64,000 nt of DNA from Phytopythium helicoides (Eukaryota > Oomycota > Peronosporomycetes > Pythiales > Pythiaceae). The stretch is taken from assembly GCA_024867545.1 (NCBI GenBank), contig JANFNE010000040.1, positions 372,001 through 436,000 of the forward strand. Reading direction: 5' to 3'. Position numbers and translations under genes: made by a program. This document shows positions 30,916 through 40,579 of the stretch, one piece after another. Below the pieces are notes generated by a model that ran no database searches, was not told where the DNA came from, and was given only the letters and a program-made list of their open reading frames with translations. Position 1 is the first letter of the stretch; each line of letters begins with the position of its first letter.

Positions 30916-33150
30916 ATGGTCAAGGCAAAATTCAGTGCGAACACTCCAGCTACGCCAGTCAAGGGTTCGAGTTCGGCGACGGCCGGAGTTTCATCCAAGG
31001 CAGGCTCAGCTAGCGCGGCCAACCCGACGGGGAAGAGCGCGTCAACTGGGAGTGGCGACGAGAGAGACCACTGGGAGGGTCGCCTTGACGAAGATGAAGA
31101 AATGGAAGAAGAGAAGGCCACGGTGACAAGTGGCAAAGCAACAGGGGTGAAGTCGACGGGACGTTCAACCAGCCAAGCGAAGGCAGGTGGAATGACTCGC
31201 GACGAATTTTACTACGCGGGCACCGATGTTCCAGCTAACACCCCAGCTGCGAACAAGGTGGTTGGCCGAACGGTCAACATGATGTGGAAATCCCCGTGGA
31301 TGAGGCTCTTTGAACCTGAACTGGTTCTTCATCCGGACTATCCCGCCCTCTGGAAGGAAATGTGGACTCACATTGACGAAGTTGGGATCCGGAAGGTGGC
31401 CGAAAACACCATCGAGGTGCTGAGGTGCCTTGGATGCAAGGTAGGAAGAGTGCCGCATCAAACTGAACTAGACGAGATCAAGATACAAGATGCGCGCTGG
31501 GAGCTGGGTTCGTGGAAGCTGCAAATTCTTCAAGCTTTAGGATGGACGACCGAGCGTGGTCCCCATGGAATGCCTCCACCGAGCACGGCAAAATCCCAGC
31601 TGGCAATGCCAACGAGCGCGAATCAGCCCACACCAGATACTGTTGGGCCAACCGCGCAGAAAGCTACCCAAAGGCTTGCAATAGCTTCACCAGATGAGAC
31701 AGAGCTCAAGCCAACACGTCTGGACTTCAACACGCCAAGTATCAACAGCGGTAGTAACCATGGCGGTAACACCTCATCCGGCTTCTTAGGGAAAGGATCA
31801 CACCCATCGGTACTCAGTGTATCGATGATGGATGTGGATAGCGACGACGACTACAATCCGATGGATCAGTTCCAAGAGCTACGCGAGATGGCTTCCAACA
31901 ACTATCAGCCAGCTGGTTCAGCTGGAAACACCATGATGGTAAGCACTCCAGTGCCGCTCGACAAGATCGAGCTCTTCTACGGCGACCGAAACCGCAGTGA
32001 TGAAGCGATGACCTGGCTGAAGACTTTTGTAGTAACAATGAAGATGACTCAGCTACCTCCCGATCAATGGATTGCAGCGTTTGAACTGCGCTTACGCAGT
32101 GGAGCTCTGCACTGGTTCAAGCAGTTGAGCAGACGCACGTCCCGCAAGTGGGAACTGTTGTCGGAAGCCTTTATCCGTTACTATGGCGTCAGCCGGTAGA
32201 CAACCGCCGAAACTCAGTATTACAACGCTCATCGCCGGAGCAATGAACACATTCTGGACTACTTACTCCGCCTAAACCACTACGCGAGGCGTGCAAAGGT
32301 CAATTACAGCAAGAGCGAGCGCGGGAAAGAGCACATCCGCCAATTCTTGTCCACATGCGGTGATGATGAGCTAATGGATCGATTCTACTATATGCAACTG
32401 GCAGATGTAGACCAACTCGGTGATATGATCCGCATGAAGCTGCACGGAGACGAATCTAAACGACGCCGAGGAGGCCCAAGCCGCTCCCGTGAGGCCAGCT
32501 CGCGGGATGAGAGCTCTCGCCGCGATCGCCACCGGGATGACTCCCGACATCAGCCGCGAGTCACTCTCGCTGATGCTTCACTGGACGATTTAAGAGGAGA
32601 ACTACGCGCTCGAGAGGAGGAATACACTTTCCGCAGTCGCGGACCAGCTACAAGTGCAAATCCCAGTCAGTGGCGCGCACACGATCGCTACATTGATGAC
32701 TATTCGGACGATGAAGACGAGGACGATCACTATCTAGACTCGGCACAAGCGGAGGAAAACGACCGTCGTCCGGATGGAAATGGTCCCGACTCTCGGCGGA
32801 CGAATGAATACCGCCGACAAACCGACAGAGCTTATCCGGGACAAAGAAGCCCCTACAATCCTCAGCTAGCGCAGTATGGGCGCGGTCAATACGGGCAATA
32901 CAACTCCCAATACCCTCGCAGCCCTCGACGGGACAATTATCAGCCAGATATAATCTGCGGTGCATGCGGTGGCAAGAACCACCACGCACACGAATGTCGC
33001 AAGCGCTGTCCAGCTTGCGGACTCGTCCACCGACCTGGTGAGTGCGAGAAAATGCAGCAAATGTCGGCTCTGATGAAGTTTGTAGCGCGAAAGTTCAAGG
33101 ATGACGACTTACCAGATGAGATCAAAGAGATCCGAAGCCATTTAAACTAG
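30916..33150 (+). pseudogene. gag: gag of element 1, one nonsense codon
   Basis: The frame from ATG 30916 to TAG 33148-33150 matches the 744-residue Gag of element 2 nearly throughout, except codon 428, where TCG in element 2 (46462) is TAG at 32197-32199. The stop falls inside the retrotransposon-gag capsid domain, so the truncated product lacks the end of the capsid and both zinc knuckles. Ribosomes stopping here also never reach the frameshift site, so Pol expression from this copy should fail unless rescued in trans. Two-knuckle region (CGACGGKNHHAHEC, CPACGLVHRPGEC) is intact downstream. Confidence 0.92.
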
Positions 33151-33200
33151 CAAGCCCGCCAACTGCAACTGGGTTGGTCACCAGCGGGCTGCCACAGTTA
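33141..33200 (+). promoter_or_regulatory. -1 programmed frameshift site, gag/pol of element 1
   Basis: Slippery heptamer T TTA AAC (33141-33147) is in the gag frame and abuts the gag stop TAG. Five bases on, AGCCCGC (33153-33159) pairs perfectly with GCGGGCT (33184-33190). The loop holds AACTG twice (33161, 33167), which can pair with CAGTT (33195-33199) to form an H-type pseudoknot. Pol is in the -1 frame and open from 33120. The layout matches known -1 frameshift signals in viruses. Confidence 0.85.
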
Positions 33201-36200
33201 TCTGAGCCTGTGATGGAAGCACACTATGTGTGTGCCTATCTGGGTGACGAAAAATGGCTGGATGAGTCGTCAGATGATAAGAGAAGTGAACAATGTGGGA
33301 AAAATGAAGAGAGAAGTGACCGCGACTGCGCAAATGAGAATGCGCAAGTGTGGAAGTTGTTTGAGAAGGGTGCCAGAGCACCGGATGAGACTAGAGTGTC
33401 GAAAAATGGCGCAGGAATGAGTTTGAGGTGTGCCACAGTCAGACAAGACGATGGAAGTCGGTCTGGTTGGGGCAATGGAGGTGAATTGAAGAAGATGGTG
33501 CTTCACGCGAACGAAGTGCGTGGTTGGTGGTCGCAGAAGAAGTTTGATCGAAGAATCAGGATGCGTGCATTAATCTCCGGTGCCATTAATGACCAGCGAA
33601 CACGGATATTGCTGGATACAGGAGCAAACATCAGCGTGGTTAGTGCCAAGTTTGCTCGCCAACACCAGCTAAGACGATATGCACGTACCGACAAGAGTGT
33701 GAGCGTAAAAGGATTCACCAATGGTCAGCTAGGTACTCAAGAGCGCGTTTTGGTGAAAATCACGCTTGGATGGAATGTTGTTTATGCCTTTGAAGTGTGG
33801 ATTATGGATCACGAAGCAGGTGTTGATGTTGTGCTTGGTACCGACTTTATGATCCCGGCCGGAGTTCGGTTGGACTTGTTCGATGGAACTGCTCAAGTTC
33901 CTGATGAGATTGTGATACCGCTACTAAAAACTGCAAGTATGAAAGAGAATGAACCAAGAATAGAGGTCACGAGTGGGCCTACACACACAATGCTAATATC
34001 AGCACATGAAGTTGAGAGTTTCACTGTTCGGCGAAGTATGCACCCGTCAGTCGATACTCACGAGTTGTGGGTCCGAAGAACACATAAACTAGTGCCTACA
34101 GTCGTATGGGGCGGGCAACATCGTGTAAAGAAGGTGTTACTCACGAATGTGACGGCAAAGTCATGTTCATGCCCCGCCCACTACGTGTTCTTAGCGTGGG
34201 TCCCGATCGGGATGCTGCCTAGGAGCAGTGGGTTTGTGAGAGTGCGTTCGCGTCGATACACCGACTGGCAGGTGCTAGCATTCGAGTCGGCGCGGGACAA
34301 GACGCTGTTGAAGCGTGAACAAGCGATCTACGAAGACTGGCTGCGCTCACAGCCGCGCGCAGTTGAGCGCCACGCGTACAGTGTACCGAGGAGCATTCAG
34401 CAGCGAGATGGACTCTGGCAGCAAAGACACGCAATGATTACTCCCAATGATTGCGCGGAGGAGACGGGCGGACTAGCCCGTCTCCAGGAGGATGGTGAGC
34501 GACACGTGAGCGAGATTAACGAATTAATCGAGGAGCACAGACGTGCGCCTGGTACCACCGGGGGCAGTCGGGACACGCACCCGGCGATACAGGAAGACGG
34601 GGACGAACAGCCCGTCGAAATGGAGCTCGAGAGGCGGTACCTTGCTGCCGCGCAAGCAGAAATGTCTGCTGAGAGCCTCGACGAAGGCTGTACGTACGAA
34701 CACGAAGGGAATGAGATAGTATTCGAGGATTACGCCCACGAGCTCGCGTTTTTGCCCGAGGTTGGTGGTGTAGAAAGCACCGAGCTTGACTATGGGGGTG
34801 GAAACGTAGTCAACCCCGACCTGGACGACGATCAACAGTGCAGACTGGTGGAGACGCTTCGGAAGCACGAAACGATAATGATAGCGAGCGGCAACGCACT
34901 ACCGCCACCAGCATACGGTGTCGTGTGTGATATCAATGTCGAAGGCCACCCGCCAATCAAGCAGAGATCGCGGCGGGTGCCGCTGAAGTACTTGGGCAAA
35001 CTGTACGAGCTATTGAAGGGATTATTATCAGCAGGCTTAATTGCCTTCTCGGATAGTGAATGGGCATCGCCGATTGTGATAGTGCCGAAGAAGAACGGTA
35101 CTGATATACGCTTGTGCATCGACTATAAGCGAGTCAACGCAGTTACAGTGGCGATAGAGTACAGTATGCCGCTAGCTGACGATCTACTCACCGAACTTGA
35201 AGCGTACCGATGGTTTTGTTCATTGGACGCAGCTAGCGGATTCTGGGCGACAATAATGACACTACGAGCACGAAGAATCTCAGCTTTTATCTGCCCATTG
35301 GGTCATTTTGAATGGCTGAGAATGCCGTTCGGTCTAAAAAACGCACCCATGATCTACCAACGGATGATAGATAATGCTCTATGGGGATACGTCCAACCGA
35401 TCGGCGGATGGGAGTTGTTTGCGGAGAAAGTAGCCACGGCTGAGGCTGAAGCCAAGAATCGACGAGACCAAATGACGCAAAACGCAGATGACAGTAATGT
35501 GACTCTGCCAAAGTACGAGAAGGACCTCTTGGAGTCTGGATTGCTGCTCCAAGCTGGCGTATTAGACGATTTGATGAGCCAACCGGAGACGGACATGTTC
35601 ACACACGGAGAATCAGACCAATCCAATCATGTACCGGTCTTTGGAAGGCGTTCGTTCGTGGATGACATTTGCTTCGGAGGGACGACCTTCGATGAATGCT
35701 TACACACACTGGATAGGCTGCTCACACGCTTTGAGGAGTGTCGGATTAGCATCAGCTTCACCAAAAGCCTATTTTGCAAACGAAAGGTGACCTTCCTGTC
35801 GCACGTCGTGTCTGATGAGGGGATTGCGGCTGATCCAAAAAAGCTCGATGGTATCTGTAAGTTGCCATTCCCTACCAGCAAAAAGGGAATGCAGTCATTC
35901 CTAGGGGCGTTGAACTACTATAGTCGCTTCATACAGGACCTACCTGTCTACGGAGGGGTTTTGTACCGGCTGAGAGAGGAAGATTTCGGTCCGAATGGTG
36001 ATTTGACCACGGCTAAAGCTGCGTTTGAGGTGCTCAAGAAAAAAGTTGCTGAAGCTCCGCTGCTGGTACATTTCAAAGAGGAACAAGATGTGCATGTGAT
36101 GCTGTACGTCAATAGTTGGGCAATCAGCGGTGCAGTTATGCAGATGAGAGATGACAAACTGCATCCGGTCCGATTCGTCGGGCGCGTACTTCACGACGCA

Positions 36201-38999
36201 GAAACGAGATATTATCCGGCTGAGCTGGAAGTGTTAGCCCTGCTGAGGGTGCTGCGAGTGTGCTACACGCAGCTGTGCGGCAAGAGGATCATTGTTTACA
36301 CCCGGTTCTCCACGCTAAAGTGGATATTCGAGAAGAACACCATGTTTGGACGCTCAGAACGTTTTGCAGCGCTGCTATCTCCTTGGCATCTGCGAATTCA
36401 AAAAGTCAATACGAAGGATTACAAGTTCATGCAGCTGCTGCACGCGTCAATCACACCGTCAGTGTCCTTGGATGACAGTCTGGCCGGATTGGAACTACCA
36501 GCCAAGCACAACGAGAATGTGGCAAGAATAGACCCTGAGCTAATGTATGCTAAGCTCGACCCCAGTTATGACGGACATGTGGTTACGTTCGATGGGTCAG
36601 CGAAACCAGAGAAGAGTGGACGCACCGGCAGCAGTGCGTGGGTCCTGTGGAAGCTACCCGGTTGGACAGTGGTAGAAGCAGCGACTGTGCATCTCCCATC
36701 AGCAACAGTCAACGAGGCAGAATACATAGGGATGAACAAAGGTGTTGAGGCGGCTCTCAGCCGGGGAGTTACCGAGCTAGTGATAGTCGGAGATTCTCGG
36801 CTGGCTATCCAGCAGGCGATGGGTGCTATCCACTGCCACAAAGATTCACTCAAGTGTCATCTCATGCAGCATCAAGTATTGACAGCCAATCTAAGGAAAG
36901 TGCAGTACCGACACGTGAGCCGGGAATTCAATGCTGCTGCAGACTCGCTAGCCGGGGAGACACTGTCGACACAAGTTAGCAAGGTTGTGCTGGATGAAAC
37001 CAGAAAGCAGCAGCTTGTGACGCTAAACCGAGTCCCGGAGGTGATCTATACCCAAAATGCGTCAGCTAGTGCTACACCCCAGCTACATGATGAAGTTCAA
37101 GATGAGGAGGAACCCCAAGTTACCGTCCTCACTCGAAGCAAGGCGAGACGCCAAGTGCGATTTGTAGAGCCAATAGACAAGGGGCGTGGATCACCAGCAG
37201 ATGTGAACCCCGTGGTATCAACTATGGATGATGAAGCGACAGATATGCCCACGGCAGAACGCATGAGTGCCTATAATCCTGGCGAAGACCCATTAGAAGC
37301 TCACCGAGAGCGGATGAGACGGATAGCAGTTGCTCAGGATGAAGAATTGGAGTGGAACCGGATGAAGGCATATCTCCGAGGTGAACTTGACCAGATGACG
37401 TACAAGCAAGCTAAACGCTGCGGTAAGGTGGCAGAGCACTTTGTGCTGAACGAAGACGATCTATTGTACTACTTGGATGAGAGCAGATCGGGTACAGGCG
37501 AAGATGGAGGAACACCAACTCTCAAATTGGTAGTTCCGACGACTCTCATCTACGAAATACTCCATTCCTGCCACACTTCGATGGAAGGAGGGCACCAAGG
37601 AATCGTTCGCACATTCATGAAGGCGAAGAGACACTACTACTGGCGAGGGTTGTATGTGGACTGCAAGATGTACGTCCAGAGCTGTCCAGATTGCTGTTCC
37701 GGCAAGGGTAAACCTCAGTTGAGAGGATTCTCGCCGGGGAATATCCAACCAGAGCGACCTTTTCAGCTAGTATCGATGGATTTTGTCATCCCGCTGCCAA
37801 AGACGACGCGAGGCAACGTTGCGCTTCTTCTATTCCAGTGTACTTTTACCGGATTCGTCGTGGCTAAGGCCATGGGCGACACGAGTGCCCTCGAGGTGGC
37901 GAAAGCCTTCGAGGAATGTATTCACAGACGCTGGGGAGCACCAACTATCATCCGACACGACAGAGATCCGCGGTTTATGAGCGAAGTGTTCCGCGCGTTT
38001 AGAGATATGATGAGAGTCCGATCCAGAGCGACTCTCAGCTACCGTCCTCAAGCAAATGGGCAACAAGAACGATCTGTCCAGTCGGTGGTCAATGCAGTGA
38101 GAGCCTATGTAGAAGATCCACTACAGCAAGACTGGGATGACATCGCAGAGCGTCTTGTAATGGCGATCAATACGTCACTAGACACTACCCGAAAAGAGAC
38201 GCCATTCTATTTGGCCCATGGATGGGACCCGCACACCATGATGGATGCCATGACTTCTTCGTTCAAGGGGCGTGGCGATTGCTCAGATGCTGCAACATGG
38301 CGCAGGGAGATCAGCCGACAGCTCGAAGTGGCTCAACGGCTAGCTAAGAACTACCAGAGGGAAGAGCAGAAGCGCAGAGCTGATGAGAATAACTCCCAGC
38401 TTAGCCAGCTGGAGTTACCACAGATTGCAAATGATGCTGATGATGAAGTAGCTCAGCCAGTCAATGCGTTCGCTCCCAAGCGACTCGTGTGGCTATACAT
38501 GGCTCGAGTCAAGCCGGGTTTAACGAAGAAGCTTGCCCATTTGTGGCACGGACCTTTCCGCATCCGCAAACAGGTAGATCAGTTTGCTGTGGAGCTGGAG
38601 TTACCAGATCGAAGCGGGTATCGATTCCATTCAGTAGTTCACATCGCTCGACTCAAGCTGGTAAAAGATCATCCAGAAAGACCACAGGTGCGGCTAGCAG
38701 AAGGAATCGACCGGGATGAGAGGTTTGATTTCGATGAAGAGTTGTTACCAGAGGATAGCTGGGAGAAAGAGGCACAAGTCGACGAGTATGAAGTCGAAGC
38801 CATCCTGGATGACCGTCAGCCGGTGTCGACACGAAGTGGTCGAGTGCGCAGAGAGTTTCTGGTGAAGTGGAAGGGATACGATGAAGCCACATGGGAACCA
38901 GAGTCTCATCTAGCTTGTGGAGGATTGCTTTTCGACTACTTACAGGAAAAAAGGCGAAGGAGCAGGCTGCAAATGGTTCAGAGTGCGGATGAGAGCTAG
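33147..38999 (+). CDS. pol: Pol polyprotein of element 1 (PR-RT-RH-RH2-IN-chromodomain)
   Basis: Expressed as a -1 fusion with Gag in intact copies; shown from the slip point to TAG 38997-38999. Protease DTGA at 33615. RT with LPFG-type RMPFGLKNA and FVDD at 35655-35666, preceded by an 87-residue insert. The RT-linked RNase H (about 36080-36340) lacks two catalytic acids; a second, complete RNase H follows (FDGSA at 36588, NEAEY, VGDSR, AADSLA). Integrase has an HHCC finger (H at 37572) and D at 37779, D at 37959, E at 38067, i.e. D-x35-E. A C-terminal chromodomain (from 38787: YEVEAIL, FLVKWKGY, TWEPESHL) would target integration to modified chromatin. The frame is uninterrupted. Confidence 0.96.
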   Translation, partial: LASPPTATGLVTSGLPQLSEPVMEAHYVCAYLGDEKWLDESSDDKRSEQCGKNEERSDRDCANENAQVWKLFEKGARAPDETRVSKNGAGMSLRCATVRQDDGSRSGWGNGGELKKMVLHANEVRGWWSQKKFDRRIRMRALISGAINDQRTRILLDTGANISVVSAKFARQHQLRRYARTDKSVSVKGFTNGQLGTQERVLVKITLGWNVVYAFEVWIMDHEAGVDVVLGTDFMIPAGVRLDLFDGTAQVPDEIVIPLLKTASMKENEPRIEVTSGPTHTMLISAHEVESFTVRRSMHPSVDTHELWVRRTHKLVPTVVWGGQHRVKKVLLTNVTAKSCSCPAHYVFLAWVPIGMLPRSSGFVRVRSRRYTDWQVLAFESARDKTLLKREQAIYEDWLRSQPRAVERHAYSVPRSIQQRDGLWQQRHAMITPNDCAEETGGLARLQEDGERHVSEINELIEEHRRAPGTTGGSRDTHPAIQEDGDEQPVEMELERRYLAAAQAEMSAESLDEGCTYEHEGNEIVFEDYAHELAFLPEVGGVESTELDYGGGNVVNPDLDDDQQCRLVETLRKHETIMIASGNALPPPAYGVVCDINVEGHPPIKQRSRRVPLKYLGKLYELLKGLLSAGLIAFSDSEWASPIVIVPKKNGTDIRLCIDYKRVNAVTVAIEYSMPLADDLLTELEAYRWFCSLDAASGFWATIMTLRARRISAFICPLGHFEWLRMPFGLKNAPMIYQRMIDNALWGYVQPIGGWELFAEKVATAEAEAKNRRDQMTQNADDSNVTLPKYEKDLLESGLLLQAGVLDDLMSQPETDMFTHGESDQSNHVPVFGRRSFVDDICFGGTTFDECLHTLDRLLTRFEECRISISFTKSLFCKRKVTFLSHVVSDEGIAADPKKLDGICKLPFPTSKKGMQSFLGALNYYSRFIQDLPVYGGVLYRLREEDFGPNGDLTTAKAAFEVLKKKVAEAPLLVHFKEEQDVHVMLYVNSWAISGAVMQMRDDKLHPVRFVGRVLHDAETRYYPAELEVLALLRVLRVCYTQLCGKRIIVYTRFSTLKWIFEKNTMFGRSERFAALLSPWHLRIQKVNTKDYKFMQLLHASITPSVSLDDSLAGLELPAKHNENVARIDPELMYAKLDPSYDGHVVTFDGSAKPEKSGRTGSSAWVLWKLPGWTVVEAATVHLPSATVNEAEYIGMNKGVEAALSRGVTELVIVGDSRLAIQQAMGAIHCHKDSLKCHLMQHQVLTANLRKVQYRHVSREFNAAADSLAGETLSTQVSKVVLDETRKQQLVTLNRVPEVIYTQNASASATPQLHDEVQDEEEPQVTVLTRSKARRQVRFVEPIDKGRGSPADVNPVVSTMDDEATDMPTAERMSAYNPGEDPLEAHRERMRRIAVAQDEELEWNRMKAYLRGELDQMTYKQAKRCGKVAEHFVLNEDDLLYYLDESRSGTGEDGGTPTLKLVVPTTLIYEILHSCHTSMEGGHQGIVRTFMKAKRHYYWRGLYVDCKMYVQSCPDCCSGKGKPQLRGFSPGNIQPERPFQLVSMDFVIPLPKTTRGNVALLLFQCTFTGFVVAKAMGDTSALEVAKAFEECIHRRWGAPTIIRHDRDPRFMSEVFRAFRDMMRVRSRATLSYRPQANGQQERSVQSVVNAVRAYVEDPLQQDWDDIAERLVMAINTSLDTTRKETPFYLAHGWDPHTMMDAMTSSFKGRGDCSDAATWRREISRQLEVAQRLAKNYQREEQKRRADENNSQLSQLELPQIANDADDEVAQPVNAFAPKRLVWLYMARVKPGLTKKLAHLWHGPFRIRKQVDQFAVELELPDRSGYRFHSVVHIARLKLVKDHPERPQVRLAEGIDRDERFDFDEELLPEDSWEKEAQVDEYEVEAILDDRQPVSTRSGRVRREFLVKWKGYDEATWEPESHLACGGLLFDYLQEKRRRSRLQMVQSADES

Positions 39000-39709
39000 T
39001 GAATGAGCTCTCGTCAATCTATACAGCACCAAAGAGAAGAATGAGACAATGAAATACCAGAAAAAGAAGAAAACTGCAACCAAAACGAAAACACGACATG
39101 TATTGAACGCATTAGATGAGAAGAATCGACCGAAATCAAGAAGCACAGCCACTTAGCAATGTGATACAACACCCAACTGCCTAGATCGTAGCAGTCGAGC
39201 CATCATCTTCCATAACCCGCGCAGCAGCGAGAGGGGCTTTACTCTTCCCGGATGTGACCACACCCGACGAGATGGACAAGCCGGTTTGCTCCGGAGTACG
39301 ACCTCCTGGTGACATGCTTGAGTCGCTCCAAGCTACTGAAGGAGTGTTACCACCGAGCTGGATAGACGAAGAGCTTGAACAAGCGCTGGCTGAGGACGAG
39401 AGTGTTGAAGTGGTCGTCAGCGAGGGGCTGGTGGCTTGACGAATCGGTCATTCCTGCATCAGCCTGGAAAGGATGGATGGCACGCATCGGAGAGAAGCAT
39501 TAGCGACTATATGTGTGACGAACCAACCAGAGGTGGACAGCAGAACGGGTGTCTACGCTCCATGAAGATGCGCGAACGTCGGCAAGCGGAGCAGCAGCAG
39601 ATGACACTTCGGATGGGAGAATTTTGGAGAGGAGATGCTGCCGTTGGTACAGCTACCCGGTTGAGTTCGCAACCCTCGCCAAGAAGGTTCGGATTGCGAA
39701 AGGGGCGGT
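39000..39709 (+). other. 3' internal region of element 1 with remnant of the antisense frame
   Basis: Up to about 39231 it aligns with element 2 and keeps the C-terminal codons of the antisense ORF (minus strand, stop at 39182-39184). From 39232 to about 39580 the sequence differs from element 2 but the minus strand stays open as an S/T-rich frame to about 39440. The last 120 bp again match element 2. Looks like an internally shortened or different version of the antisense gene. Confidence 0.6.
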
Positions 39710-40579
39710 TGTGGTGTAGCTAAATTACCTCCGATAGCCAGGCCAGCGTGAAAGCTGCAGAAGATTTTACCAGGTGTGACCAGACAGCACTAGGGCTTCC
39801 TGGTAGTCAAGATGATACTTCCAGGTAGTCATAAAAGATATTACAGACATAGGCATACTGGCCTCATCCGGCGGCGCTTCAGCCGGGGTGCCGAGCGGAC
39901 GCGAAGGAGCGTGAAGCACCGTCGAGCGCGAAGGGTTGCAAGGTGGATTGCATAGAGGAAGGTCGCTTCACTTGCATATTGTATATGAGGACCGCCAAGA
40001 GTCGGCTAGGAGAAAGAAACGGCCATGCGCCGCTAGGAAACATTTAAATAGAGCAGAATCTTCCGGGTCTCCAACAAGCGCCGAGCGCCAACGAGGTGGG
40101 TAGGCGTAGACGTGGTTGATGGCTGCCGTGGGAACCTTTAGCAGGTGAAAGCTTGTGAGAGGACCACCGCGGCAGGCCAAGAGACGTGTGTGGTGCATAG
40201 GAAGAGAGGCCTGCGAAGTCCTAGCTGAGATCTAGGCGGTGATCGCTAGCTGGGGGTTCATTTCTGCCTCTAGCGGCTCGTAAACAGCGCGTGAGCGCTA
40301 GCTGCCACTCTTTAGTGGGGCTACGAGTTTCTGTGACGTATATATCTGTGTGTTGGTGCGGAGCCCTTTGCTCGTGGGCCCTGTATCGTTAGCTGGCACA
40401 CCTGCTGGTGGTATTCACCAGAACGCAACCCGGTCAGAATAGGGCAAGGACTCTAACGGGGAGACCAACGTCTGTCGGTCTAATCGGCGGGTCCACGCTT
40501 AAAAAGGCTGCTGTCGTTGACGGTGGCTGTTGTGTGGATTGGAGGTAGGTGTACGCCAAATACTAATCGCAATATCACA
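39710..40579 (+). repeat. 3' LTR of element 1
   Basis: 870 bp, differing from the 5' LTR at about five positions by eye. Preceded by a purine tract. Followed by the CTGC target duplicate. Confidence 0.96.

Larger units (their letters stand above)
29949..40579 (+). mobile_element. Ty3 chromovirus, element 1 (10.6 kb, gag-defective)
   Basis: Bounded by 870-bp LTRs (29949-30818, 39710-40579; TG...CA ends) and a perfect 4-bp target duplication CTGC at 29945-29948 and 40580-40583. A primer-binding-type TGGTGCGCATGCCCGG begins two bases after the left LTR and a purine tract (GAAAGGGG) ends just before the right LTR. Gag and Pol are in different frames linked by a -1 site. The LTR pair differs at about five positions by eye, so insertion is recent. 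Gag carries a nonsense codon. The region between pol and the right LTR is only 0.7 kb against 3.7 kb in element 2. Confidence 0.97.
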
